In this document: piece by piece, positions 10,086 through 18,670 of the stretch
Position numbering within the stretch: the stretch's first letter is position 1
Layout of the letters: each line of letters begins with the position of its first letter
DNA from: Flagellimonas aequoris
GTDB taxonomy: Bacteria > Bacteroidota > Bacteroidia > Flavobacteriales > Flavobacteriaceae
Assembly (NCBI RefSeq): GCF_003584165.1
Contig: NZ_QXFJ01000007.1
Location: 152,907 to 216,906 of the forward strand
Reading direction: 5' to 3'
Length of the DNA: 64,000 nucleotides
The notes under the pieces: generated by a model
Seen by the model: the letters and a program-made list of their open reading frames with translations, nothing else
Databases searched by the model: none
What the model was told of the DNA's origin: nothing
Program-made: the position numbers and the translations under genes

Positions 10086-10858
10086 TCCGATACCTCCCTT
10101 TTGACAGCCCCAGTGATTTCTAGATCGGCCTTCTCCACAAGCAGCATTAAGGTGAGGCCATCGTCCTTTGAGACGATATCCGGAATTTGAATGGAGGACT
10201 CCCCTCTTGACTGTTTCAATTCAATATACTTTTCCTGCACCACTATATTGCTGTTCTTTAAGGTTCGGTTTCTGTTCTCGCCTCTTTTCACCTGAGTGAC
10301 CCGTTCGTCAATCACCAAGACCACCCGAAGCATTCTATGATCAATCTTACCGGTTGCTACATATGAAAATGCTACTGTCCCGTTGACCACATCAGTATTG
10401 ATAATCTTAATCATATTCTCTGCACTATTGGTTTTATAAGCATCAATTTTGGAATACAGTTCCTCACGGTTGGATCCCACAAAGTGTTCCCTCCCATTGA
10501 TCACCATTTGTGGGGTGTAGATACTGCTCGACCTAAACTTTTCCCCGTAGGCCCGTTGCTTTTGGGTATACTCTGGCTTTGCAAAGGGATCCTTCCAACC
10601 TATGTAGTCCCAATAATCCACATGATAGGACAAGGCAAAGACATCATTCGGGAACTCCTGTTTCACCTTCCATAAGAGTGCATCCGCGGGAGGGCAACTG
10701 GAACATCCTTGGCTGGTGAACAATTCCAACACCACGGATGAAGAGCCCACAGCACTATCTTTAGGCTTATGAATATCTTCAGTAGGGTATGCCTTCAATA
10801 AAGCGAATAAGGACATCATGAGAAGAGTAGATGAGACAATTATGATTTTTTTTACCAT
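10082..10858 (-). CDS. DUF1223 thioredoxin-fold secreted protein
   Basis: A 258-residue exported protein with a hydrophobic signal segment (KIIIVSSTLLMMSLFALL), followed by the DUF1223 hallmark VVLELFTSQGCSSCPPADA, in which Cys52 and Cys55 form a CxxC pair. YHVDYWDYIGWKDPF and TPQMVINGREHFVGS are further family motifs of this thioredoxin-like group. The function is unknown; a periplasmic redox role is only suggested by the fold. The ATG at 10858 was preferred to a longer reading from 10906 because it directly precedes the signal peptide and avoids running into the divergent neighbour. Confidence 0.88.
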   Translation of the reverse strand: MVKKIIIVSSTLLMMSLFALLKAYPTEDIHKPKDSAVGSSSVVLELFTSQGCSSCPPADALLWKVKQEFPNDVFALSYHVDYWDYIGWKDPFAKPEYTQKQRAYGEKFRSSSIYTPQMVINGREHFVGSNREELYSKIDAYKTNSAENMIKIINTDVVNGTVAFSYVATGKIDHRMLRVVLVIDERVTQVKRGENRNRTLKNSNIVVQEKYIELKQSRGESSIQIPDIVSKDDGLTLMLLVEKADLEITGAVKREVSD

Positions 10859-10866
10859 GAATACTG

Positions 10867-10874
10867 TACATTTG
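10867..10874 (+). promoter_or_regulatory. Candidate -7 promoter element of the DUF4159 operon
   Basis: TACATTTG is an exact TAnnTTTG match placed 24 bp before the ATG at 10898, in the 39-bp space between the divergent DUF1223 and DUF4159 genes. Confidence 0.45.
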
Positions 10875-10897
10875 ACTAGTTGGTTAATCGTAACTCC

Positions 10898-11548
10898 ATG
10901 AAACACCTTACCCTTTTGGCATTGATTTTAACGCTTTTTGGATCAGGTATGGCCAAGGCACAGGAAATTGCCGTGCTCAAATATGGAGGTGGTGGCGATT
11001 GGTATTCCAACCCGACCTCCATACCCAATCTTATCCAGTTTTGCAATGCCAACATCGGGACCAAAATCAATCCCCAACCGGAAACAGTCGAGCCGGGCAG
11101 CGTATCCATATTCAAATATCCATTCCTGCATATGACGGGTCATGGCAATGTATATTTTACGGACGAAGAGGCCGAGAACCTTCGGACCTATCTGCTTTCA
11201 GGTGGTTTTTTACATATCGATGACAATTACGGCATGGCCCCGTACCTCAAGAGGGAACTGCAAAAGGTCTTTCCCGACAAACAATTGGAAGAATTGGGTG
11301 CCGATCATCCTATATTTTCACAAAGATTCAACTTTCTGGAAGGTTTGCCAAAAATCCATGAGCATGATGGAAAAAGACCTCAGGCCCTAGGTATTTTTGT
11401 CGAAGGAAGATTGGTGCTCCTTTTTACCTTTGAGTGTGATCTTGGTGATGGTTGGGAAGACCCGAGCGTACACAACGATCCTGAAGACGTAAGGCAAAAG
11501 GCTTTGCAAATGGGAGCCAATATTGTGGAATATGCCTTTAAAAGCTGA
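10898..11548 (+). CDS. DUF4159 domain secreted protein
   Basis: A 216-residue protein with a clear signal peptide (KHLTLLALILTLFGSGMAKA, likely cut after AQ). The mature part begins EIAVLKYGGGGDWYSNPTS and contains the conserved FLHMTGHGNVYFTDEE and LSGGFLHIDDNYG, both typical of DUF4159, whose members are predicted to adopt a glutamine-amidotransferase-like fold. In Flavobacteriaceae this gene often follows rsmE. The role is unknown. The start at 10898 rather than a GTG at 10880 is chosen because the signal peptide then begins directly with MKH. It ends 3 bp before the permease gene, so the two form an operon. Confidence 0.88.
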   Translation: MKHLTLLALILTLFGSGMAKAQEIAVLKYGGGGDWYSNPTSIPNLIQFCNANIGTKINPQPETVEPGSVSIFKYPFLHMTGHGNVYFTDEEAENLRTYLLSGGFLHIDDNYGMAPYLKRELQKVFPDKQLEELGADHPIFSQRFNFLEGLPKIHEHDGKRPQALGIFVEGRLVLLFTFECDLGDGWEDPSVHNDPEDVRQKALQMGANIVEYAFKS

Positions 11549-11551
11549 TAC

Positions 11552-12652
11552 ATGGATGCTAAGACCATAGCAAACGGAATACTGCGTGCAGTGGCCATAT
11601 TGGCCGGGGTGGTATTACTAGCCCTTTTTCTTTATAAAATACAATCCGTATTGGCCTATTTGGCCATAGCAGCAGTAGTTGCTCTCTTGGGAAGACCCAT
11701 TGTCCTTTTTCTCAGGAGACGGTTGAAATTCCCCAACACCCTTGCAGTGGTGGCCACGATGCTTTTCATGCTCTCCATTTTTATGGGCATACTAGCGCTT
11801 TTTATCCCGCTCATTTCCGAGCAGAGCAAGAATCTTTCCCTATTGGATATTGATGAGCTTAAATCCAATTTGAACACACTTTACCTACAGGGGCTGGAAT
11901 ATTTTGGGGCCTCAACGGGCAGTGTCAACAATCTTATTGAGGATGCCCATATTGAAGAAAGCATGCTCAAAGGACTTGATTTAGGTTTTATCCCCAATTT
12001 CTTGAACTCGCTTGTCAATGCGTTGAGCAGTTTCAGTGTCGGGTTGTTTTCCGTTTTGTTCATTTCCTTTTTCTTTTTGAAGGATAGCAACTTGTTCCAA
12101 AACGGCATCTTGACCTTTGTGCCCGACAACAAGGAAAGTAACCTTGTAAAATCCATCGATAAGATCAATGGTTTGCTCTCCCGATATTTTGCCGGAATCC
12201 TGCTCCAACTTTTTATCCTGTTTGTGATTTATACGATCGCCCTGCTCATCGTGGGGGTGGAAAATGCCATTGTCATTGCATTCCTATGTGCACTTTTCAA
12301 CATCATTCCCTATGTGGGTCCGATCATTGGTGGCGTGATCATGATCACCCTTACGATGACGAGTTCATTAGGAGAAGATTTCAGCACCGTAATCTTGCCA
12401 AAAGCACTTTATGTTTTGATCGGATTGGCCATTGGCCAGCTGGTGGACAACTTCTTTTCACAGCCCTTTATTTTTTCCACAAGCGTTAAATCCCACCCCC
12501 TGGAAATCTTTCTGGTCATCATCATTGCAGGACTACTTTTCGGGGTCGTGGGAATGGTCGTTGCCGTGCCCGGTTATACCGCAATAAAGGTTATTTTAAA
12601 AGAGTTTTTAGCCGAAAATACCTTTGTGAAAAAATTGACCAAAAACTTATAG
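11552..12652 (+). CDS. AI-2E/PerM family transporter
   Basis: A 366-residue polytopic membrane protein of the PerM (DUF20) family. Paired hydrophobic helices lie at roughly residues 10-65 and 60-90. A soluble stretch covers about 95-150, and a second membrane block from about 155 carries SFFFLKD, then LLQLFILFVIYTIALLIVG and the family motif LFNIIPYVGPIIGGV, with PLEIFLVIIIAGLLFGVVG near the end. Members include the E. coli AI-2 exporter TqsA and Na+/H+ antiporters, so the substrate cannot be named from sequence. It starts 3 bp after the DUF4159 gene. Confidence 0.9.
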   Translation: MDAKTIANGILRAVAILAGVVLLALFLYKIQSVLAYLAIAAVVALLGRPIVLFLRRRLKFPNTLAVVATMLFMLSIFMGILALFIPLISEQSKNLSLLDIDELKSNLNTLYLQGLEYFGASTGSVNNLIEDAHIEESMLKGLDLGFIPNFLNSLVNALSSFSVGLFSVLFISFFFLKDSNLFQNGILTFVPDNKESNLVKSIDKINGLLSRYFAGILLQLFILFVIYTIALLIVGVENAIVIAFLCALFNIIPYVGPIIGGVIMITLTMTSSLGEDFSTVILPKALYVLIGLAIGQLVDNFFSQPFIFSTSVKSHPLEIFLVIIIAGLLFGVVGMVVAVPGYTAIKVILKEFLAENTFVKKLTKNL

Positions 12653-12659
12653 TGTCAGT

Positions 12660-13838
12660 TTGAATAAATTAATATTAAATACTGGTGTACAGGATTTTAT
12701 ATTTGAAAATCAGAATACTGACATTATGTCGGTTTTGCTTAAAAAATCCATGTTTGAAGGAGTTTCCCAAAAGGAACTCGCCGAGCAACTCGAATCCCGA
12801 AAAAAATGTCAGGACAAACTCCCAACTTGGTTTAAAGTCGAAGGTATTTATTACCCCAATAAACTGAACATTGAACAGACCAGTTCCGAACCAACGGCTG
12901 AATACAAATCTCGACTGGTATCTGGAAAAAAGCTGTTGGACCTCACTGGTGGTTTTGGTGTCGATTCCTATTTTTTTTCAAAGAAAATGAAGCAGGTAAC
13001 CCATTGCGAAATCAATGCCGAATTAAGTGAAATTGCTTCCCATAATTTTGAAATATTGGGAAGCAAAAACATCAATTGTGTTCCCGTGAACGGTATCGAA
13101 TTTTTGAAAAAAACAATCGAGAATTTTGATTGGATCTATGTAGACCCATCCAGACGAAATGATAAAATAGGAAAGGTCTTTTTGCTAAAAGATTGTCTCC
13201 CCGACCTCACTCAACACCTCGATGACATTTTACAAAAGACATCAAATGTTCTGATAAAAACGTCTCCTCTTCTTGATATCAAACAGGGTATTTCTGAACT
13301 CCAATTTGTAAAAGAGATACATGTATTGGCTATCCAAAATGAAGTGAAAGAACTGTTGTTCGTTATCGAAAAAGGATATGTTGGTACTATTGACATCAAA
13401 ACAGTGAACCTCTATCAAGGACAGGAAGACCACTTCAACTTTAACCTCACTGAAGAAGAAAATGCTCCTTTGGAATTGGGGGAACCGCTTACCTACCTTT
13501 ATGAACCCAATGCAGCTATTTTAAAGTCGGGCGCTTTTAAAACCGTTGGAAATACTCATCAACTAAAAAAACTGCATCCCCATTCCCATTTGTACACCTC
13601 GTCAAAACTTGCAGAGTTTCCGGGACGAAGGTTTGCCATCCAAACCGTGCTTCCCTACTCCAAGAATACATTGAAATCATTAGGAGTGACAAAGGCGAAC
13701 ATTACCACCAGAAACTTTCCCCTTCCCGTGGCCGATTTGAGAAAGAAACATAGGATTGCCGATGGTGGGGACCACTACATTTTTTTTACCAAAAACATGG
13801 ACGACACGTTATTGGTACTGGTTTGTGAAAAAGTATAG
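12660..13838 (+). CDS. Class I SAM-dependent methyltransferase with THUMP-like domain
   Basis: A 392-residue protein with a SAM-binding Rossmann core (LLDLTGGFGVDSYFF, residues 92-106) and a motif IV-like WIYVDPSRR (158-166) that resembles RNA base methyltransferases. The C-terminal part (FPGRRFAIQTVLPYSKNTLK onward) matches the THUMP-like and ferredoxin-like domains found in Bacteroidota homologues. The target is unknown; RNA is the likeliest. The start is TTG at 12660, since no ATG occurs before residue 23 and the sequence LNTGVQDFIFEN is conserved at the N-terminus of such proteins. The gene is more AT-rich than its neighbours. It begins 7 bp after the permease gene. Confidence 0.85.
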   Translation: MNKLILNTGVQDFIFENQNTDIMSVLLKKSMFEGVSQKELAEQLESRKKCQDKLPTWFKVEGIYYPNKLNIEQTSSEPTAEYKSRLVSGKKLLDLTGGFGVDSYFFSKKMKQVTHCEINAELSEIASHNFEILGSKNINCVPVNGIEFLKKTIENFDWIYVDPSRRNDKIGKVFLLKDCLPDLTQHLDDILQKTSNVLIKTSPLLDIKQGISELQFVKEIHVLAIQNEVKELLFVIEKGYVGTIDIKTVNLYQGQEDHFNFNLTEEENAPLELGEPLTYLYEPNAAILKSGAFKTVGNTHQLKKLHPHSHLYTSSKLAEFPGRRFAIQTVLPYSKNTLKSLGVTKANITTRNFPLPVADLRKKHRIADGGDHYIFFTKNMDDTLLVLVCEKV

Positions 13839-13839
13839 T

Positions 13840-14766
13840 TCAGTCCAACTGTTCGACCCATTCAAAAAACAGATTGATCCAGTTCCTTAGAACAGGATCT
13901 TGCAGTGCCAAGGAAAATCCATGGCCTCCTTTTGGGTAGATATGCATAGCTGCTGAAACCCCTTGCTCACGGAGTGCCCTAAAGAATAAAATGCTGTTTT
14001 CAACGGACACACCATCGTCATCTGCTGCATGCACCAAAAATGTTGTTGGTGTATTCTTGTCCACATGTTTTTCATTGGACAAGTAGTCTATTTGTTCTTG
14101 GGTAGGGTTGTCTCCCACCAAGGATTTTCTAGAACCGCTATGTGTGCTTACCGCTCCCAACGTAATCACCGGATAGACCAGAGCCATAAAATCGGGGCGG
14201 GCGCTTAAATCATCAATATCGTCCTGTCTGTCATATACCTTCTCATTGTAATGCGTGCCCAAAGTAGATGCCAAATGCCCACCGGCCGAAAAACCCATAA
14301 TCCCAATTTTATTGGGGGAAATATTCCACTCGCCTGCATTTTGCCTCACCATCCTTATGGCGCGTTGCGCATCTTGCAAGGGAACAATATTTTTATTGCT
14401 GGTGATGGATTTGGACCATGGCAACCGATACTTGACCACAATGCCGGCAATTCCCTTGGCATTGAAGGCCTTCGCAATATCAGTGCCTTCCCAATCGTAG
14501 GCAAGCCCATAGTAGCCTCCCCCAGGAAATATAAGCACGGCTTGGCCTGTTGCTGTCTTTTTGGTGGGCAAATACACCTCCATGGTAGGCTCTTGCACGT
14601 TCGTAATCCACAAAATGCCATCATCGTTAAAGGTTGCATCTTCTTTTTCATCCGTTTCCTTTTGATTGGGAATTTTGTTGGGCCATAAAGGCAAAATGGC
14701 ATGTTGGGCAGAAATTTTCATGGTCACCAGCACTATTAAAAATGTATATTTCTTGAAACTTTTCAT
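13840..14766 (-). CDS. Secreted alpha/beta hydrolase (BD-FAE/acetyl esterase type)
   Basis: A 308-residue esterase-fold protein with a signal peptide (SFKKYTFLIVLVTMKISAQ). The oxyanion element LIFPGGGYYGLAYD lies near residues 78-91, and the nucleophile elbow GFSAGG places Ser160. HAADDDGVS supplies an Asp near 251 and GGHGF gives His282, so the triad is complete. Relatives in carbohydrate-degrading Bacteroidota are acetyl-xylan or feruloyl esterases, so release of acyl groups from glycans is plausible but not shown. It is the last gene of a tight minus-strand set, starting 15 bp after the VanX-like gene. Confidence 0.85.
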   Translation of the reverse strand: MKSFKKYTFLIVLVTMKISAQHAILPLWPNKIPNQKETDEKEDATFNDDGILWITNVQEPTMEVYLPTKKTATGQAVLIFPGGGYYGLAYDWEGTDIAKAFNAKGIAGIVVKYRLPWSKSITSNKNIVPLQDAQRAIRMVRQNAGEWNISPNKIGIMGFSAGGHLASTLGTHYNEKVYDRQDDIDDLSARPDFMALVYPVITLGAVSTHSGSRKSLVGDNPTQEQIDYLSNEKHVDKNTPTTFLVHAADDDGVSVENSILFFRALREQGVSAAMHIYPKGGHGFSLALQDPVLRNWINLFFEWVEQLD

Positions 14767-14781
14767 TTTCTTGTTCTTTGG

Positions 14782-15492
14782 TTAATCTTCACAATCCCAT
14801 TTAAAATCGGCAACCTTGTCATTGGAGCCTGCGGATAGGTTGTAGTGCCACCATTCTGTCCTGATGGACCAAAATCCATGGGCTTCCATGGTTTCCTTGA
14901 GTAATTTACGGTTCTCCAATATTTCCTTAGGGAGATCTAAATTATCATGATAGGCACGTTTGCCAAAGAAGTCAAAATCGGTTCCCATATCCAGTTCGTT
15001 TCCTTCCATATCCACCAAGGTGATATCGACCGCTCCTCCTTTGTTATGGATGGATCCTTTTACGGGATCGGCAACGTATTGTGGATTCGGTACAATTTTC
15101 CACATTTTGTACTGAACCGAGTTGGGACGGTAACAATCAAAAAACTTGATCTTGGCTCCGTGTTGCATGAATTCCTTATTGGCCTCGATCAATGCTTTGG
15201 CCGTTTTTACCCGAGTGTAGCATTCAGCACAATCATACACCTTGGCCTTTAGAAAATTATTTTCAGTAGCATACCGAAGGTCATATGCGAAATCATCACT
15301 GAAATCGGCCAACCTAACAAAAGTGGTATCGGCGAGGCCATCAAAGGTCTTGAAGGTTTTTTGCTCTTTAATGGAAATGGTGTCCAATGGTTTTGCCTCG
15401 ACCTCTTTTGTATTTACATCAGTTGCTATTTTGGCCTTTTCACGACACGAGAATATCATCAATAGGCCCAAAAATAAAAGCAAGTACTTCAT
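14782..15492 (-). CDS. D-alanyl-D-alanine dipeptidase (VanX/DdpX-like, M15D) lipoprotein
   Basis: A 236-residue protein with a lipoprotein signal (LLLFLGLLMIFSC, Cys16) and a complete M15 peptidase domain. The metal motif SIHNKGGAVD (147-156) provides His149 and Asp156, TEWWHYN supplies catalytic Glu213 and His216, and FDCYRPNSVQ has the substrate-binding Arg122. VanX and DdpX hydrolyse free D-Ala-D-Ala. Without a van cluster, this copy more likely scavenges peptidoglycan-derived D-dipeptides in the periplasm. The ATG at 15492 is chosen because it starts the lipoprotein signal. It lies 5 bp after the upstream esterase gene and near a D-alanine aminotransferase operon on the other strand. Confidence 0.9.
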   Translation of the reverse strand: MKYLLLFLGLLMIFSCREKAKIATDVNTKEVEAKPLDTISIKEQKTFKTFDGLADTTFVRLADFSDDFAYDLRYATENNFLKAKVYDCAECYTRVKTAKALIEANKEFMQHGAKIKFFDCYRPNSVQYKMWKIVPNPQYVADPVKGSIHNKGGAVDITLVDMEGNELDMGTDFDFFGKRAYHDNLDLPKEILENRKLLKETMEAHGFWSIRTEWWHYNLSAGSNDKVADFKWDCED

Positions 15493-15497
15493 GAAAA

Positions 15498-16226
15498 TCA
15501 ATTTATACGTTTTTGCTTCGCCATCCAAGTGTAAAGGGAATCGGTGGTATAGGCCCTGTCCCATGCATTGTGGCCAACACCTTTATATCTGGTATAGCGT
15601 ACATCGTATCCCATTTCCTTCAACTTTTCCACCATCTTGTCCGATTCCTCCACATCAATGACCTCGTCCTGTTCCCCATGAAAAACCCAAATGGGCATTT
15701 TTTTGTCGATCCAATGGGCATACGGCAAAGGAGCCATACCACAGACAACGGCGAGGGCAGCAAAGGTATCGGGGTATTGTGTGGCCAGTTCCCAAGCAGC
15801 ACTTCCTCCCCTGCTCAGACCCGTTAAATAGATGCGCTTTTTATCAACGCGATTGTGATCCACTACGGAATCCAACAATTGCATCACAGCTTGGGTGTTC
15901 CACCATTTTTTCTCGTGGGGGTTCTGTGGGGCCAAAATCAAAAAAGGAAATTGTTTGCCTTCGACCAAAAGTTTTGGAGGTCCTGTATCCTTGATCTCTT
16001 CCACCGCCCTACCTGATTCACCTCCGCCATGCAAGAAGAGCAATAGCCCAAAGTCTTCGGTTTCGGAAGAAAAATAATCCTCAGGATAGTACAGGTAATA
16101 TTTTAGGTCTTCCTTGGTTACGGTCTCCAACTCATCCTGCACCAAATGCGATTGTGCAGTACAACCCTCGAGCAAAAAAATACTCATCAACAGCAATAAG
16201 CTTGGTATGGTCTTGGGCATCTGCAT
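15498..16226 (-). CDS. Esterase-like alpha/beta hydrolase lipoprotein
   Basis: A 242-residue protein with a lipobox (LLLMSIFLLEGC) and a compact carboxylesterase/phospholipase-type alpha/beta hydrolase domain. LLLFLHGGGESG is the oxyanion region, TGLSRGGSAAWEL the nucleophile elbow, VFHGEQDEVID gives the acidic residue and GVGHNAWDRA the histidine. Similar lipoproteins are annotated as prolyl-oligopeptidase family or polysaccharide-associated esterases, but the substrate is unknown. The start is either ATG 16226 or 16220. The first sits 1 bp beyond the preceding stop, which implies translational coupling with the nucleotidase gene. Confidence 0.82.
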   Translation of the reverse strand: MQMPKTIPSLLLLMSIFLLEGCTAQSHLVQDELETVTKEDLKYYLYYPEDYFSSETEDFGLLLFLHGGGESGRAVEEIKDTGPPKLLVEGKQFPFLILAPQNPHEKKWWNTQAVMQLLDSVVDHNRVDKKRIYLTGLSRGGSAAWELATQYPDTFAALAVVCGMAPLPYAHWIDKKMPIWVFHGEQDEVIDVEESDKMVEKLKEMGYDVRYTRYKGVGHNAWDRAYTTDSLYTWMAKQKRIN

Positions 16227-16227
16227 C

Positions 16228-16749
16228 TTATAATAATTTATCGGCAATATCTTTCCAAGTATCGGCCCTTTCAAAATCGGTTGTATTGGTGTTGTGCGGA
16301 GAAGTGAACATAATGGTCCATCCATCAAAATTTTTGAGATTTTTACTCCTGTCATCGATGAGGAGGTCCCCCTTCAAAATAAACTTATCACCGCATAAGA
16401 TACGTTTTTGCCATGGGATAAAGGGAAAAAATTCATCCAGCCAATCAGATTTTTCACGAAGTGACTGGGGAAATTCCATGGCGGCCGAAGCAATAAAAAC
16501 TTCGTGTTTTTGGCTCAGTTCCCTCAACACTTCCTGACTATCGGGGATTACCTTCAAATCCTTGAAAAATCCCACCCTGTGCGTATGCAACTTGATGGAT
16601 TGTTGATGCTCAACGGGAACGCACTGCCAGGCTTCTTTACCAAAACAATCCTTTAGTTGTAGATTGGCATTGAACTCTTGGTTGTAAATATCGATATGGG
16701 CCATATAGGCATCGGCTATCACCTCATCCATATCCACAAAAATAGTCAT
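16228..16749 (-). CDS. 5'(3')-deoxyribonucleotidase family protein
   Basis: A 173-residue HAD-superfamily phosphatase of the NT5C type. FVDMDEVIADAY (residues 4-15) carries the nucleophile and acid aspartates, VFIASAAME the motif II serine region, and LLIDDRSKNL the motif IV acidic pair. The family dephosphorylates deoxyribonucleoside 5'- or 3'-monophosphates in the cytosol and balances dNTP pools. It heads a minus-strand set followed at 1-15 bp spacings by an esterase, the VanX-like dipeptidase and a second esterase, which are all exported, so the functional link to them is unclear. Confidence 0.88.
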   Translation of the reverse strand: MTIFVDMDEVIADAYMAHIDIYNQEFNANLQLKDCFGKEAWQCVPVEHQQSIKLHTHRVGFFKDLKVIPDSQEVLRELSQKHEVFIASAAMEFPQSLREKSDWLDEFFPFIPWQKRILCGDKFILKGDLLIDDRSKNLKNFDGWTIMFTSPHNTNTTDFERADTWKDIADKLL

Positions 16750-16936
16750 ACGGTATGTTTTTTGTGAAGTACGCTAAAACTTGGGGGAATTTCAAAAAAT
16801 GTGGCATGATAATTTTAAATGCCAATAGGTCGGATTTTATTATTCTGGGAAAAGGAGCCTGCTTGAAAAACGCCAAAAGATGATTCTGCGTTTTTATGGG
16901 TTATCGAGATAAAATCCTGATTAAATTCACTTTCCA

Positions 16937-17572
16937 TTATTCCAGTTCTATGTAAATTCCAAACGAAAATTTCTTTCGAATAGGTTTTCCGTATTGGTAT
17001 GCAGGTGTCCAATCAGGAAGTTGGTCCACAATATCAATTATTTTTTGATCTATTTTTTTATTGATACCTTTTCGAATAACTGGATTAACCACTTTCCCTT
17101 TTTCGTTAATTTCAAATTCAATTTGGATTCTTTGGCCAATTTGAGAATCCATATCCATATCATCTTTTGAAATTGTCAATCTTTTTGCAATGAATTTTTG
17201 AAGCTCTTTTATACCGCCTGTAAACTCAGGTAAACTGTTCCAATTGCTCAAGTTTTCTAGGCTATCGGATATTGATTTTGCATTTTCTCTAAAATCAATT
17301 CCAAGCTTTTCATCAAGTAACGCACACATTATAGAATCATAACAATAATAGAATCGCATTGAATCCTGGCTTATAAACCTCCATTTGACATTGAATCTTT
17401 CCCTTAGCACATAAAAATAGGTGCTTTCAACAGGAAATGTTTCCATTGAATGAAGTTTGAAATTGTCATTTTTAAAATCGATCCTAGCCATCTTTTCAGC
17501 CACATCACACTCTGATTGCCCGCAACTGAACAAAAAAATCATGATTACAGAAACCTTAAAAATATTCTTCAT
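16937..17572 (-). CDS. Lipoprotein with TonB-type C-terminal domain
   Basis: A 211-residue protein starting with a short lipoprotein signal (NIFKVSVIMIFLFSC). The N-terminal 100 residues are not recognised. From about residue 110 the sequence follows a TonB C-terminal fold: GGIKELQKFIAKRL, IQIEFEINEKGKVVNPVIRK, IDIVDQLPDWTPAYQYGKPI and KKFSFGIYIEL. Normal energy transducers carry this domain behind a transmembrane anchor and a proline-rich linker; both are missing here. It could be an outer-envelope adaptor that mimics TonB, or a domain used for other periplasmic binding. The gene is AT-rich relative to its neighbours and stands alone. Confidence 0.75.
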   Translation of the reverse strand: MKNIFKVSVIMIFLFSCGQSECDVAEKMARIDFKNDNFKLHSMETFPVESTYFYVLRERFNVKWRFISQDSMRFYYCYDSIMCALLDEKLGIDFRENAKSISDSLENLSNWNSLPEFTGGIKELQKFIAKRLTISKDDMDMDSQIGQRIQIEFEINEKGKVVNPVIRKGINKKIDQKIIDIVDQLPDWTPAYQYGKPIRKKFSFGIYIELE

Positions 17573-17781
17573 ATCGATATAAAAACTCCAACTGATGATG
17601 AATTTTATAATAAAATAAGCCTTTACTACAGGTTCTACATATAATTTCGAATTATTTTCCCTTCCATTTTTACCACATTCCCAAAACTTAAAACTACCAC
17701 CCATTTAACGGCTTTGCAGTGTTTTAATTTAATGAAATAACCGTTACCTTCACAGCTTATGACCAAAACCAACCCACGAAC

Positions 17782-18660
17782 ATGCTGCCCAAAGGTAATT
17801 TTCCTGCAAAGGTCTATTTGAACGGTGAAATTGTAACCAGTGAAAACGCCACCATTTCGGTATTTGACCGTGGATTCCTCTTCGGGGATGGCATTTATGA
17901 GGTAATGGTACAACTCGAAAACGGCATTTTTTACAAAAAGGCCCATTTGGACCGACTACAGGAAAATCTGGTCAAAATTGGTATCGAGTATCAGGTGTCC
18001 GAGCTGGAAAAAGAAATCGAACCCTTATTGATTGCTTCGGAACTTGTGGACCAGCCCTGTCTTATCTACATGCAGGTTACCCGTGGTGTGGCCCCTCGAA
18101 AGCATTCCTACCCAAAGGGTATTCCCGCCACTGCGATGATGTACGCCCTACCCTTTCAATTGCCCTACATCAACCAAAAGAACATGCATGCCATTTTGCA
18201 AACCGATTTTAGATGGCACCGCTGTGATATCAAATCCATTTCCTTGTTGGGCAACATCATGAGCAACGAGGCCGCCATGCTGGCCGGAACGGGTGAAGCT
18301 GCTTTAGTACGTGATGGCATCATTACCGAGGGATCGCATACCAACATCTTTTTTGTCAAAGATGACACGGTGATCACCCATCCTGCCAACGAGCATATTT
18401 TGGATGGCATCACCCGAAAAATACTTGTGAAGCTTTGCCAAGAATTGAATATCCCACTGGTAGAAAGAGGGATTTCCGTGGAAGAAATACCAACCATGGA
18501 AGAGGCCTTTTTCACAGGGACTTCAACTCAAATTGCGTCCATTGCTCAATTGGACAATCATACCTTTCATGCACCTGATGACTTTGGCCCCATAACCCGA
18601 AAACTGCAGGATGCCCTTGCTTCCCTAAAAGAAATCGACACCTCTGAAGTGACCTTATAA
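17782..18660 (+). CDS. dat: D-alanine aminotransferase (class IV)
   Basis: A 292-residue fold-type IV PLP aminotransferase. The N-terminus VYLNGEIVTSENATISVFDR and FLFGDGIYEV are family signatures. DFRWHRCDIKSISLL places the Schiff-base lysine at Lys151 in the DAAT-specific context RCDIKS, and EGSHTNIFF carries the PLP-contacting glutamate. The expected reaction is D-alanine plus 2-oxoglutarate to pyruvate plus D-glutamate, with broad D-amino acid use. It is the first gene of a four-gene plus-strand operon with spacings of 10, 9 and 4 bp, followed by a D-aminoacylase and two peptidase-type genes, which points to D-amino acid catabolism rather than only cell-wall supply. Confidence 0.9.
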   Translation: MLPKGNFPAKVYLNGEIVTSENATISVFDRGFLFGDGIYEVMVQLENGIFYKKAHLDRLQENLVKIGIEYQVSELEKEIEPLLIASELVDQPCLIYMQVTRGVAPRKHSYPKGIPATAMMYALPFQLPYINQKNMHAILQTDFRWHRCDIKSISLLGNIMSNEAAMLAGTGEAALVRDGIITEGSHTNIFFVKDDTVITHPANEHILDGITRKILVKLCQELNIPLVERGISVEEIPTMEEAFFTGTSTQIASIAQLDNHTFHAPDDFGPITRKLQDALASLKEIDTSEVTL

Positions 18661-18670
18661 AAATGTAATT

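Noticed and set aside
14782..15492. A vancomycin resistance vanX
   Set aside because: No vanH, vanA, vanS or vanR genes are near, and the protein is a lipoprotein, so a scavenging D-dipeptidase fits better.
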